Positions 34,034 to 45,318 of a stretch of DNA of 64,000 nt are shown piece by piece. Position numbers and translations under genes: made by a program. The notes under the pieces were generated by a model, which did not search any database, was not told the origin of the DNA, and saw only the letters and a list, made by a program, of their open reading frames with translations. The DNA is taken from the NCBI RefSeq assembly GCF_004193775.1, contig NC_041011.1:8645656-8709655 (forward strand). Reading direction: 5' to 3'. This stretch comes from Glycine soja. Taxonomy: Eukaryota; Streptophyta; Magnoliopsida; Fabales; Fabaceae. Each line of letters starts with the position of its first letter. Position 1 is the stretch's first letter.

Positions 34034-35660
34034 ATGGATGGAAATCACCAAACATTTGCGGAAGGTGCTTCTATAAACCAACCTCCTCTTTTTACTAGAG
34101 AAAACTATCCATTTTGAAAAGTACGCATGGGAATTTTCCTTGAATTCATTGATAGATGAGTATGGGATGTTGTTGTAAATGGTCCTTACATTCCTAAGGT
34201 TGTTATTGATGGTAAAGAGGTAGAAAAATACTTTAATTCTTGGACACTAGAAGAAAATAAGCATGCTCAATATAATGCTAGAGTTAAAAATATTTTTGCC
34301 TCGGCTTTAACTCTTGATGAGTTTTATCATGCTTCTCAATGTGCAGATGGCAAAGAAATTTGGGAAATCTTGGAAGTAACTCATGAAGGAACTATCAAAG
34401 TCAAGAAAGCAAGAAAGAACATTCTCATTCAAGAATATGAAATATTTAGAATGTTGTGGAGATAAAGCATTTTGGATGTGCAGAAGTGTTTTACACTTGT
34501 AGTGAATCATTTGTTGGCTCTTGGCAAGACCTTTGAAAAAGAGAAGCTCAATGTCAAAGTTTGGAAAAGTCTTAATAGATCTTGGCAACCTAAAAGTACA
34601 ATTATATCAGAATCAAAGGACTTGACAATCATGACGGTAGCTACACTTTTTGGCAAGCTAAGGGAGTATAAGCTAGAACTTGGGAGACTAAAGGATGAAA
34701 AAGAAGTTGACAAGAAGAAGAAGACACTAGCCTTAAAGACAAGCACTTCACATCATGAATCTAGTGATGAAGACCCTTCAAATGAGCCAGATAATGAAAA
34801 TCTGAATTTGATTGTTAAGAAGTTCTCCAAGCTAATGAAGAAGAAAAGAAAAGACAAAGGGAACTTTCAAAAATAAAAGCACCAACAAAAGTGACTCCAC
34901 TCCCACCACCACATGATTTGAGTGTGGGGAGCAAGGTCCCATAAAGTAGATTGTCCAACCTACCTAAAGAAACAACAAGGAGGTGATAAGAAGAAAGAAA
35001 AAAAGCCATTTAACAAGAGAAGAGCATACATAGCATTTCCGACATTGATGAAGATGAGACCAAAAGAAATGTAAGTGATTCTTCTTATGAATTTAGCACT
35101 AACTATGACATTCTACTTGATGCATTCAAAGATTTACATGAAGAAGCAAAAAGAATCACCTTTGTGAACAAGACTCTAAAAGGCCAAGTTAGATGGCATA
35201 TTGAGAAATTTACCACTTTTTATACAAAAGGAAGTCTATGATTTGAGAAAAGACAAAATAGATTTAGAAAAATCTACTGAGGACTCCATTTGTAAATATA
35301 AATATAGCAATATTGCTTATAGCTCAAATTGTGAAAATTGCAAGCATCTTCAATGCAAAATTGAGTATCTTGAAAAGACACTTGCAAAGTTCACAAGTGA
35401 AAAAGCAAACTTAGATTTTAAGTTCTCAAAAGTGTGTCATGAGTAAGGCTGGACTTGGTTATGGTTTAGAGAGAAAATAAAAAGCTTAAATGAATTTCTT
35501 TAACTTCTTTACACCTTCACCTCACATTTTATTTCATGTCACTATTGCATGCATAAAGGTCATAACTCTTCATCATGTTTCATCAAAAGATATGGAGTTC
35601 CAAGTGTGAAGTACAAGTGTATTCCCAAGGGAAATCAAAATTCCACCAACCTATAAGGAC
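34034..35660 (+). pseudogene. SIRE-type copia gag relic
   Basis: From the ATG at 34034 (MDGNHQTFAEGASINQPPLF, then TRENYPF), in several frames, it follows copia gag: WDVVVNGPYIP, the region ARVKNIFASAL...EIWEILEVTHEG, then VVNHLLALGKTF and LRE.KLELGRLKDEKE (34472-34876). A first zinc knuckle is damaged (FECGEQGPIK where GH is expected), a coiled-coil stretch follows (35201-35446, CKIEYLEKTLAKF), then a second knuckle CHYCMHKGHNSSSC at about 35540. It aligns part by part with the gag of the copia element at 39188-40902, so it is the same lineage. It has multiple stops. No protease, integrase or RT follows. Confidence 0.8.
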
Positions 35661-35710
35661 CCAGAATTAATTGGGTACCTCAAACTTCTCTCTAAATTTG
35701 TTTTGTAAGT

Positions 35711-36544
35711 ATGCCTTCTGGAGACCCTTTTGAAAAATAAGACCATAATGCCCTAGAGCACCTTTCTGAGGAAAAGAAGGATGAGGAAGAAGCCCATTTC
35801 GAGCCTCAAAATGAGGTACTGATAGCTGATGCAGGAGATCAGACTACTCAAAATGTAGAAGGAGAAGGTTAGAAAGTTGATGATTAGAATACAGATAAAA
35901 GCATTGAGGCTACAAATATTCAAAACCATGTGGTTCCTAAACCTGCTCAAGATGATCTCTTTAGGACATAGCAAATGTCTTGGACAAACTAAGGACTACT
36001 GACTCCAATTTGGAAAAAGGCAGCGCATAAAGCTGGAGAGAAGACCTATATGCGATCTTCGAAGGATCTTTTATTTAACACAAAACATGCAAAATCTCTT
36101 CAACTCTCCAGTTTTGACATTTCTATCAAAGTTGCATTTGGTCTTGGACCAATTCTTGGTGAATCTTTTACCTTTTCTATTCCATTTCCTCCACTTCCTA
36201 CTGAACTTATCAACTCAGAACCTCCCAAGGTTTCTAAAAATATTCCCTATGCTCATATCCCTATTCCTCCACCTTTATTTGCAAGTTTTCCTAAGTCTGT
36301 GGAAAATAGGCTCACTTCTTTGGAGAAGCAAGTTAGGAAATTTCGTTTTGATCAAAAGTCGCCCTTCTCCAATAAAATGATTTCATTGAGAGATTTCTTA
36401 GGCTTGAGTAATGGATTTCTCAAAAGAAAGACTTTCCTTGATTCCTGAAGTTCCTCTAGTGTACAACATAAGCCTCCACCACTTCTCAGACCTACAATTA
36501 TGCCTTCTTCATCTGAAAATTCCTCTCCTACCAAGCATGATTGA
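35711..36544 (+). pseudogene. Relic of a single ORF of unknown type (env-like position)
   Basis: One reading frame of 278 codons from ATG 35711 to TGA 36544, broken by six in-frame stops, the open part being 36050-36448. The protein starts acidic (EEKKDEEEAHFEPQNEV), has a middle with LGPILGESFTFSIPFPPLPT and proline-rich IPIPPPLFASFP, and a predicted coiled stretch (VENRLTSLEKQVRKFRF). It stands between a gag relic and a polypurine tract plus LTR start, the place of the extra 'env-like' ORF in SIRE-type copia elements. I recognise no domain; the env-like label is position only. Confidence 0.4.
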
Positions 36545-36948
36545 TATGCTTTCTATTGCCTCCCTTCTATTTTTTGGTGGATGACAAAGGGGCATAAGTT
36601 TTAGGAGTTTAGGAGAAATATTTGGTGTTGGAAGATCAGTTTTTAAGATCATAACTATGTTTTGTGCTTTATCTATAGTTTCATGTAAACATTTTTTGAA
36701 TGATCCTGTTATGAATACAAATTGATATGGTTGGTGGATTATTCTTAATTTCTTTTTTTTCCTCATATATTTCTGCATAATACTGTGAATTGATTAATAT
36801 AACTTATATATGCAAGATTTAAGGGGGAGTCTCCCTTTAAAATAAAATGAAACATAAATGTGCATACTTCCAAGGGGAGATAAGAAATGAAAAACTCAGA
36901 AAAGTATTGTCACCCTTTGAATTTTCTCCTAAAGGGTTTGTCATCATA
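36545..36948. other. Untranslated 3' internal part of old copia element
   Basis: AT-rich, no ORF of note, containing AAGGGGAGATAAG and GGGTTTGTCATCAT blocks typical of the run-up to a copia polypurine tract. Confidence 0.45.
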
Positions 36949-36960
36949 AAAAAGGGAGAT
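36949..36960 (+). other. Polypurine tract of old copia element
   Basis: AAAAAAGGGAGAT directly precedes TATTGAATCC, a one-base variant of a TGTTGAATCC LTR start. It parallels the soybean copia signature GGGGGAGATTGTTGAA. Confidence 0.65.
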
Positions 36961-37970
36961 TATTGAATCCACATTCCTGATTTTAATCAGACAAACCATT
37001 AGCAATGCAAATTGAAAGGATGATGAAATTAAGTGATGACTAACATTCTTCTTAAGTGTTTCATTGTCTATTACTTTGAGAAGCAGATATGAGAAATCAG
37101 GTTGATGCTCATAAAGGTTTAGAGAACTGCCATCAGAGTTGAAAAATCAGAAGAATTCTTGAAGCCCATTTGAATGGTGAAATCTGCTTCACTCTTATTA
37201 CTTACCTTTTGGAAAAATATTTAATAAAAGGCCTTACATAGAAGAATCATCTAAGGTTACATGAAGAAATTCATGGTTCAGAATGAAGTTTTTTAGAGTC
37301 AACATCAGAATGGTGAAGACCAAGACTCTGAATTCTTGAATATCAAAGTAGCTTAGAAAGACTCAGAATGCATCTCCTGAACAATAGGAGCAGACTAAAG
37401 TCTCACAGTTCTTTACTTTCCATATGCTGCCATATTCATTGAAGGAACATTAGAAATGAAGAAATGCTTGCATTTTTATGCAAGACTCTTAAATGATGAA
37501 ATTGTCCATGAGAGGCAATGATGGACAACATCAGATTGAAGGACTGAAAACAATTACTCAATCTAACCTTGGACAGAACAATAATACACCAACAATTGAA
37601 TGTCTACTAAGCCTTTATGAAGAAATCAACTTCAGAATGCTTAAAGCTGTGAAGAAGTGTTAAAAGTGATGAAGTAACACTACATTAGAATGGAACATCT
37701 ATATGAAATTCATCAAAGGAATTCATCAAGCATTGGTTCATTCTAGTAAAACATCAAAAAGACTGTTCTAATGGTTCTTTAGAATGACCATAAGAAAGGT
37801 TCTTCAAAATGGTTCCTCATAATGAAACCCCATAATGGTTTTATCAACTATCACACCATTACAATTGGAAAGTGATTATGCTTGTTCTAGAAGTATGACA
37901 GCTATGTTGAGCCCACTCCAAAAATATGTTTGGAAGCTTTTCAAAGCACTTCCGAAGGCTATGAAGAACC
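36961..37970 (+). repeat. 3' LTR of old copia element, first segment (nest host)
   Basis: Begins after the polypurine tract and is full of TCAGAATG/GAAGAA-like words with no ORF. It is cut at 37970 by the next copia element. The sequence after that element (45319-45783) and after the gypsy element (63692 on) is of matching character and includes a TATA-like GTATATAAATATTTG (about 45741), so these are read as later parts of the same LTR. It is not homologous to 32701-33973, so the 5' and 3' halves of this element do not belong together. Confidence 0.5.
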
Positions 37971-39134
37971 TATGAGTCATGCATGTTTTGATGATGCCAA
38001 AAGTATTTACTTGATAAAAGCACACATTGTTTCAAGTTAACAAACAAGATCAAGAAAATCATAGATAAGGACTTAGTCAAATTGTTAAAAGAATCTCATT
38101 TTTATTGCAATAGTATTGGTCTCAAAGTCTTTTATCAACATTTCTTTATCAAGTTTAATCAGTTCAAAAGTAAGATATTTTTGAACTGGTAATCGATTAC
38201 CAGGTCCTATAATCGATTACCAGAGAGACTATGAACATGGCTTTTTGAAATTTTGAACTAGTGGAATAACGACACAAACTTATTTGAATTTTAGTCTGTG
38301 TAATTGATTATCAGAATCCTTTAATCGATTCCCAGTGAAGAGATTTTAGAAAAACTTTTGAAAAGTCATGACTCTTCAAAATATAAATGTGTAATCGATT
38401 ACCAGCGAAGATATTTCAGAAAAACTTTTGAAAAGTCATGACTCTTCAAAATTTATCTGTGTAATCGATTACCAGAATCCTGTAATCGATTACTAGTGAA
38501 AAAGTTTCAGAAATTTTTTTTAAAAAGACACATTTCTTCAAACTATTTTGAAAAGGCACAATGAGCCTCTATATATGTATCTTACTTCGAAAAAGAGAGA
38601 GCTTTTTCAAAGAACTTAATTGTCAAAATCTCTCTAAACAACTATGACCAAACACTCGCAAATCTATTGAGAATTCTTCCAGGATCTTCAATTTGTATCA
38701 TCTACTCTAAAGGAGAGAAATAATTTTGTACATCTTATAAATCCTGTTGTAATCAAGAGACTGTTTGTCTCTTGGTGTGTGAGAATCTTGAACACAAAGG
38801 TGAGGGATCCCAAGGTGTGTTCAAAGATTGTAAAGGATTTACAGAGATAGTGAAAAATCTAAAGTAGGTTACTTGAGGAATGGGCGTAGGCACGAGAAGT
38901 GGCTGAACAAGTATAAATCGAGTTTGTAATTCTCTCTTTCCTTATCTTATTTATTTTATTGCAACTGATTTTGTCTTACACGTTTAAAGAACATTAATTA
39001 ACTTACTCGCTGCTTCTTCTTCTACATTCTTAGCCTATCATATATCATTTAAAAGGGGATTACAATTTTTTAGTGGGAAAATTTTGAAACTTAATTCAAC
39101 TCCCTTCTTAAGTTTTGAGGCCACTTGTCCAATA
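37971..39134 (+). repeat. Copia 5' LTR (about 1164 bp)
   Basis: Aligns with 44334-45318. It carries several TAATCGATTACCAG boxes (about 38182, 38205, 38391, 38461, 38483), a TATATATGTATC at about 38570 (TATA region), and a 70-bp tandem duplication at 38332-38480 (AGAAAAACTTTTGAAAAGTC and ATGACTCTTCAAAAT twice). That stretch is missing from the 3' LTR, which accounts for most of the length difference. Confidence 0.85.
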
Positions 39135-39136
39135 AG

Positions 39137-39148
39137 TGGTATCAAAGC
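39137..39148 (+). other. Copia primer binding site (initiator tRNA-Met type)
   Basis: TGGTATCAAAGC lies two bases after the 5' LTR; one mismatch to the usual TGGTATCAGAGC. Confidence 0.85.
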
Positions 39149-39187
39149 AGGATTCTTGTCTAAAGTTTAAAAACTTCAAGAATAATT

Positions 39188-40902
39188 ATGGTCTCATCAA
39201 ACTTTCTATTTCCAGAGGGAAACTCCATTAATAGGTCTCCTATTTTTAATGGTGAGGGTTATCACTATTGGAAAACCCGTATGCAAATCTTTATAGAAGC
39301 CATAGATTTAAATATATGGGAAGCATTGAAATTAGTCCTTTCATTCCTACAATGATAGTAGGAAATGAAACTATATAAAAGCCTAAAGAACAATGAGATG
39401 GAGATGAAAGAAAAAAGGTTCAATATAATTTAAAAGCCAAGAATATAATTACTTATGCATTAGGCATGGATGAGTATTTTAGAGTTTCAAACTGTAAAAA
39501 TGCAAAATAAATGCGAGATACATTACAAGTAATACATTAAGGCACAACTGATGTTAAAAGATCTAGAATAAACACTCTTACACATGAATATGAACTTTTT
39601 AGAATGAATCAAAATGAGACCATACAAGATACGCAAAAGAGATTTACGCATATAGTTAATCATCTTGCATCATTAGGAAAAATGTTTCCTAATGAAGATC
39701 TCATTAACAAAGTGTTGAGATGTTTTAGCAGGCAATGACAACCAAAACTAATTGCAATTACAGATTCAAAAGATCTCACCAACATGTCTCTTGTCACTCT
39801 CTTTGGGAAATTTCAAGAACATGAAATGGAACTTATGAGACTCCATTAACATGAAGAGAATGACAAAAAGAAGAAAGGAATTACACTCAAAGCCTCATCT
39901 TCTATTCATGAGCAAAGTGACAAAGAAGATCTGAATGAACAAAATAACTTAAAAGAAGATGATGATTTTAGTCTCTTTGTAAAGAGATTCAATAAGTTTT
40001 TGAGGAACAAAGGAAATCGAAGAAGATCTAGCTTTAATCCAAGGAAAAAAGGAGAAGATTTCTCCTTAGTTCCAAAATGCTATGAATGTGATCAACCTGG
40101 GCACCTGAGAGTTGATTGTCCTATTTATAAAAGAAGAATGGAAAAGCCTGACAAGAAAAATTTCAAAGATAAGAAAGGAAAGAAAGCGTACATCACTTGG
40201 GAAGATAATGATATGGATTCATCAAGTGATTTAGAAAACAAAATTGTAAATCTAGGCCTCATGGCCAAAGACTAGGAAAGCGAAGAAGAGGTAACATCTT
40301 CTAACTATGATTTATCTATTTCTTTTGATGAACTTCAAGATGCATTCAATGATTTGCATAGAGAACCTATCAAACTTGCCAAATTAGTTTCATATTCTAA
40401 GAAAACCATTTCAAATTTAGAAAAGGAAATTTTGAAATTAAATGTAGAGTTAGAAAATCTTAAATTTGAAATTAAAACATTAAAATCAGTAGATAAAAAC
40501 CAATCTTCTACAAAATGCTTAATACAAGAAAACAATAAAGCATCTCATTCATGTGAATGTTGTAATAAATTTAAAGAAGAAATTATAGATTTAAAAAATT
40601 CTTTTTCCAAATTTACTCTTGGTAAAAATAATTTAGATATTATATTAGGCAGACAAAGATGTGTTGTTGACAAGGTTGGATTAGGATATAATCCTGAAAA
40701 TCAACAAAAGATGTATAAAAATATCTTTACCTCCACTCAAAAGACTAGTTCTCCCTTCTTAACATGCTTTTACTGTGGTAAGAAAGGTCATAGTGCATCA
40801 ACATGTTATATTAGAAAGAATGGTAATAGCATTAGAAAAATGGTATGGGTTCCAAAAGGATCTTTAGTCAAAACTAACATTCAAGAACCCAAGAAAATTT
40901 AG
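39188..40902 (+). pseudogene. Copia gag
   Basis: Starts MVSSNFLFPEGNSINRSPIF, followed by the GEGYHYWKTRMQIFIEA region, then after a frameshift near 39340 the gag core (LKAKNIITYALGMDEYF, LTHEYELFRMNQNETIQDTQ, VNHLASLGKMFPNEDL). Zinc knuckles are CYECDQPGHLRVDC (about 40078-40120) and CFYCGKKGHSASTC (about 40767-40808). Between them is a coiled-coil stretch (YSKKTISNLEKEILKLNVEL). At least seven in-frame stops, several of them TAA/TAG where CAA/CAG or GAA would fit, disable it. The length of about 570 codons fits the SIRE lineage, whose gag is longer than in other copia elements. Confidence 0.85.
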
Positions 40903-40943
40903 GTACCTAAATCAAAAATATGATTATATGAATGAAGGACTCC

Positions 40944-42427
40944 TTGAAGCAAAGTTAGTACATTGATAGTAGTTGCTCCAAACACATGATGGGAGATGCA
41001 TCAAAGTTTATTCATATTTATTCCAAGAATAGTGGACATGTGACCTATGAAGACAACAACAAAGGTAAAATTCTTATAGTTGGAAAAATAGGTACGAATC
41101 CCTCTACCTCCATAGAAAATGTTTTACTTGTTGATGGTCTTAAGCATAGTTTATTAAGTGTTAGTCAATTATGTGATAAAGGCTTTTTGGTATCATTTGA
41201 TTCTCACAATTGCTTTATTGAAAGTAAACATGACAAGAAAATAAAACATGTAGGACATATAACTAATAATGTATACATGATAAATCTAGATAAAACCCCA
41301 AATCATGCTCCATGCTTTCTAAACAAAGCGGATGAATCATGGTTGTGGCATAGGAGAATTGCTCACATAAATATGGAACACTTAAATAAATTAATTTCAA
41401 AAGATTTAGTAATTGGCTTGCCAAAACTCAAATTTGAAAAAGATAGATTGTGTGATGCATGTCAAAAGGGAAAACAAGTAAGGGTCTTTTTCAAATCAAA
41501 AAATGTTGTTTCTACCACCCAACCCTTCAAGCTTTTGCATATGGATCTTTTTGGTCCTTCTAGAACTATGAGATTTGGTGGAAATTATTATGCTCTTGTC
41601 ATAGTAGATGATTATTCTAGGTTTACATGGACTCTATTTCTTGCTCACAAAAGAGATGCATTTCATGCTTTTAAGAAACTTGCCAAAATCATTCAAAATA
41701 AGAAAAACCTTAACATTGCATCCATTAGAAGTGATCATGGAGGGGAATTTGAGAATAAAAACTTTGAATTATTTAGTGATGAAAATGGGATAGAACATAA
41801 TTTTTCTGCACCTAGAACCCCTCAACAAAATAGAGTAGTTGAGAGGAAAAATAGATCATTAGAAGAATTAGCCAGAATCATGCTTAATGATACAAATATT
41901 CTTAAATATTTTTGGACCGAGGCTATTAATATTGCATGTTATATAATGAATAGAGCATTAATTAGACCTATTTTAAAGAAAACACCATATGAACTATAAG
42001 AGGGGAGAAAACCAAATATTTCCCATCTTCATATTTTTGGATGTAAATGCTTTTTGTCTTAAATAATGGAAAAGACAATTTGGGAAAATTTGATGGAAAG
42101 TCGGATGAAAGTATATTTCTTGGTTATTCTTTGAATAGTAAAGCTTTTAGAATATATAATAATAGAACTATGACTATTGAAGAATCAATTCATGTTGCTT
42201 TTGATGAGACTAACTCTATTAGGCCAAGAAAGGATATACTTGATGATATTACAAATACTTTAGAAGATACGCATATTCACGAAGAAGTCCACAAAAACAA
42301 AGAAGATGGAAATAGTAAATATTCTCAATCCAAAGAAAATCAAATAAACGTGGATCTTTCAAGGGAGTGGAGAACTTCAAGGTATCACCCTCTTGACAAT
42401 ATCATAAGTGACATCTCAAAAGGGTAA
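40944..42427 (+). pseudogene. Copia protease and integrase
   Basis: The frame at 40959 reads YIDSSCSKHM. The catalytic Asp is present (40965) but the third residue of the D-S-G triad is Ser (40971-40973), so protease activity is doubtful. Integrase: zinc-binding residues in WLWHRRIAHINMEHL and CDACQKGK; catalytic D in LHMDLFGP, D in IRSDHGGEFE and E in VVERKNRSLEE are all present. A stop and frameshift at about 41998-42046 separate this from the C-terminal GKSDESIFLGYS module (GKSDE motif) and the linker to RT (to about 42427). Confidence 0.9.
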
Positions 42428-42429
42428 CA

Positions 42430-44039
42430 ACTCAGCATTCTCTTAAAGATGCATGCAATAACATGGGTTTTGTCTCTTTAATTGAACCTAAAAACATAAA
42501 TGAAGCCATAATTGATGAACATTGGATTATTGCTATGCAAGAAGAATTAAATCAATTTGAAAGAAATCAAGTATGGGAATTAGTTGATAGACCTAATGAT
42601 CATCCAATTATTGGAACTAAATGGGTATTTAGAAATAAATTGGATGAACATGGAATAGTCATTAGAAATAAAGCTAGATTAGTGGCTAAAGGATATAACC
42701 AAGAAGAAGGAATAGATTATGAAGAAACTTATGCTCCCGTAGCTAGACTTGAAGCTATTTGAATGTTACTTGCCTTTACATCAATAATGGATTTCAAACT
42801 TTATCAAATGAATGTTAAAAGTGAATTTTTAAATGGATTTATTCAAGAAGAAGTGTATGTTGATCAACCTCTTGGATTTGAAAATTCAGATTTGCCTAAT
42901 CATGTTTTTAAATTGAAAAAGGCTCTATATGGTTTAAAACAAGCCCTTAGGGCTTGGTATGAACGATTGAGCAAATTTCTTTTAGAAAAGGGCTTCACTA
43001 GAGGAAAGGTTGATACCACACTTTTCATTAAAAGAAAAATGCATGATATTCTATTAGTTCAATTTTATGTAGATCATATAATTTTTGGTGCTATTAATGA
43101 TTCGTTGTGCAAAGAATTCTCTAATGATATGCAAAGTGAATTTGAAATGTTCATGATGGGAGAGTTGAATTTCTTTATTGGACTACAAATAAAACAAACC
43201 AAGATTGGAATTTTTATTAGTCAAACAAAATACTGCAAAGAATTGCTTAGGAGGTTTGGAATGGAAAATGCTAAACAAATGGCCACCCCTATGAGTACTA
43301 CTTGCTACTTGGATAAAGATGAAACTGGTCAATCAGTAAATATAAAGAGATATAGAGGTATGACCAGATCTCTTCTTTATTTATCAGCAAGTAGACCAAA
43401 TATTATGTTTAGTGTTTACATGTGTGCTACATATCAAGCCAATCCCAAAGAATCCCACTTAAGTGCCATCAAAAGGAGAATGAGATATTTACTAGGCATT
43501 ATAAATTTAGGCTAATGGTATCCTAAGAATTATTCTTATGACTTAGTAGGATACTTTAATTTTGACTTTGCTGGATGCAAAACCGATAGAAAATGCACTA
43601 GTGAGACTTCCCATTTTATTGGTTCAACATTAGTATCATGGCATAGCAAAAAGCAAAATAGTGTTGCCTTATCAACTGCAGAAGCGGAATATATTTCTAC
43701 TGAAAGTTGTTGTTCACAAATCTTTTAGATGAGACAACAACTCTCTGATTATGGTTTAATGCTTGATCATATTCCTATCCGTTGTGACAATACGAGTGCA
43801 ATCAACCTATCCAAAAATCCTATTCTGCACTCTAGAACAAAACATATTGAAATAAGGCATCACTTTCTTAGAGACCATGTTCAAAAGGGTGATTGCGTAC
43901 TAGAATTGTTGAAACAAAGAATCAATTGGCCGATATCTTTACCAAGCCTCTACCCAAAGAAAGTTTCTTTACCATTAGAAGAGAATTAGGAATTGTTGAC
44001 CAATCTGACTTATATTCCCAGTCCATACAAATACCTATG
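42430..44039 (+). pseudogene. Copia reverse transcriptase and RNase H
   Basis: RT blocks: [61 protein letters not shown], then after a stop at 42760 YQMNVKSEFLNGFIQEEVYV and [20 protein letters not shown]. The catalytic YVDD is read as YVDH (second Asp changed to His, codon CAT at 43075-43077), which should abolish polymerase activity. RNase H: STAEAEYISTE, IRCDNTSAINLSKNP, SRTKHIEIRHHFLRDHV and NQLADIFTKPLP. Breaks are at 43513, 43726 and a frame change near 43895. Confidence 0.9.
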
Positions 44040-44318
44040 ATCTTTTCTTCCTTGCATTCTACTTGTATGGTACGTTGCACGGTATGGTATGCTATGCTCT
44101 TTTAATTTATTATGCTTATTGTATGCTTTTCTTCTCTCTGCTCCTAATTTTTTTTTATTTTGCCAAAGGGGGAGAGATAGATAAGATGGTAAGGGGAATT
44201 ATCTATTTTTTGAAATCTTCAACTTTTTCATATAAGCAATCATTGAAAAATCAAGGGGGAGTGAATGAACACAAATAGATATTCTTTTTACTCCTTACCT
44301 ACAGATGGTTATCATCAT

Positions 44319-44333
44319 CAAAAAGGGGGGAAA
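44319..44333 (+). other. Copia polypurine tract
   Basis: CAAAAAGGGGGGAAA lies directly before the 3' LTR start TGTGAATCATGC. Confidence 0.8.
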
Positions 44334-45318
44334 TGTGAATCATGCAGGTTTTCATGCTGCCAAAAGTATTTACTTGATAAAAGCACACATTGTTTCAAGT
44401 CAACAAACAAGATCAAGAATATCACAAATAAGGACTTAGTCAAATTGTTAAAAGAATATCATTTTTATTGCAATAGTATTGGCCTTAAAGTCTTTTATCA
44501 AAATTTCTTTATCAGGTTTAATCAGTTCAAAAGTAAGATATTTTTGAACTGGTAATCAATTACCAGGTCCTGTAATCGATTACCAAAGAAACTATAAACA
44601 TGAATTTTTGAAATTTTGAACTGTTGGAATAACGACACAAACTTATTTGAATTTTGGTTTGTGTAATCGATTACCAGTGAAAAAGTTTCAATTTATTTTT
44701 TGAAAAGACACATCTCTTCAAACTATTTGTAAAAGGCACAATGAGCCTATATATATGTGTGCGTCTTACTTCAAAAAGGAGAGCTTTTTCAGGGAACTTA
44801 ATTGTCAAAATGTCTCTAAACAACTATGGCCAAACACTCGCAAATCTATTGAGAATTTTTCTAGGATCTTCAATTTGTATCATCTACTCTAAAGGAGAAA
44901 AATCATTTTGTACATCTTATAAATCCAGTTGTAATCAAGAGACTGTTTGTCTGTCTCTTAGTGTGTGAGAATCTTGAAAACAAGTGTGAGGGATTCCAAG
45001 GTGTGTTCAAAGATCGTAAAGGATTTACAGAGATAGTGAAAAATCTCAAGTGGGTTACTTGAAAACTGGACGTAGGCATGGGAAGTGGCCGAACCAGTAT
45101 AAATCGAGTTTGTAATTCTCTCTTCCCTTATCTCATTTATTTTATTGCAACTGATTTTGTCTTGCACGTTTAAAGAACATTGATTAACTTAATTGCTGCT
45201 TCTTCTTCTACATTTTGAGCCTATCATATATAATTTAAAAGGGGATTAAATTTTTTGTGGGAAAATTTTGAAACTTAATTCACCTCCCTTCTTAAGTTTT
45301 GAGGCCACTTGTCCAGCA
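44334..45318 (+). repeat. Copia 3' LTR (about 985 bp)
   Basis: Starts TGTGAATCATGC and ends ...GGCCACTTGTCCAGCA. It matches the 5' LTR except that the region equivalent to about 38300-38490 is missing. Contains TATATATGTGTGCG at about 44751 as a TATA region and TAATCGATTAC boxes at 44575 and 44664. Confidence 0.85.

Larger units (their letters stand above)
37971..45318 (+). mobile_element. Ty1/copia element, SIRE-like lineage (complete, defective)
   Basis: 7.35 kb with LTRs at both ends, primer site, gag, protease, integrase, RT, RNase H and polypurine tract in copia order. The 5-bp flanks are GAACC and AAACC, an imperfect target duplication (4 of 5), if the 3' LTR ends at ...CCAGCA. The 5' LTR starts TATGAGTCATGC where the 3' copy has TGTGAATCATGC. 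Stops are frequent in gag, and key residues are changed in protease and RT. No env-like ORF follows RNase H. Confidence 0.9.
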
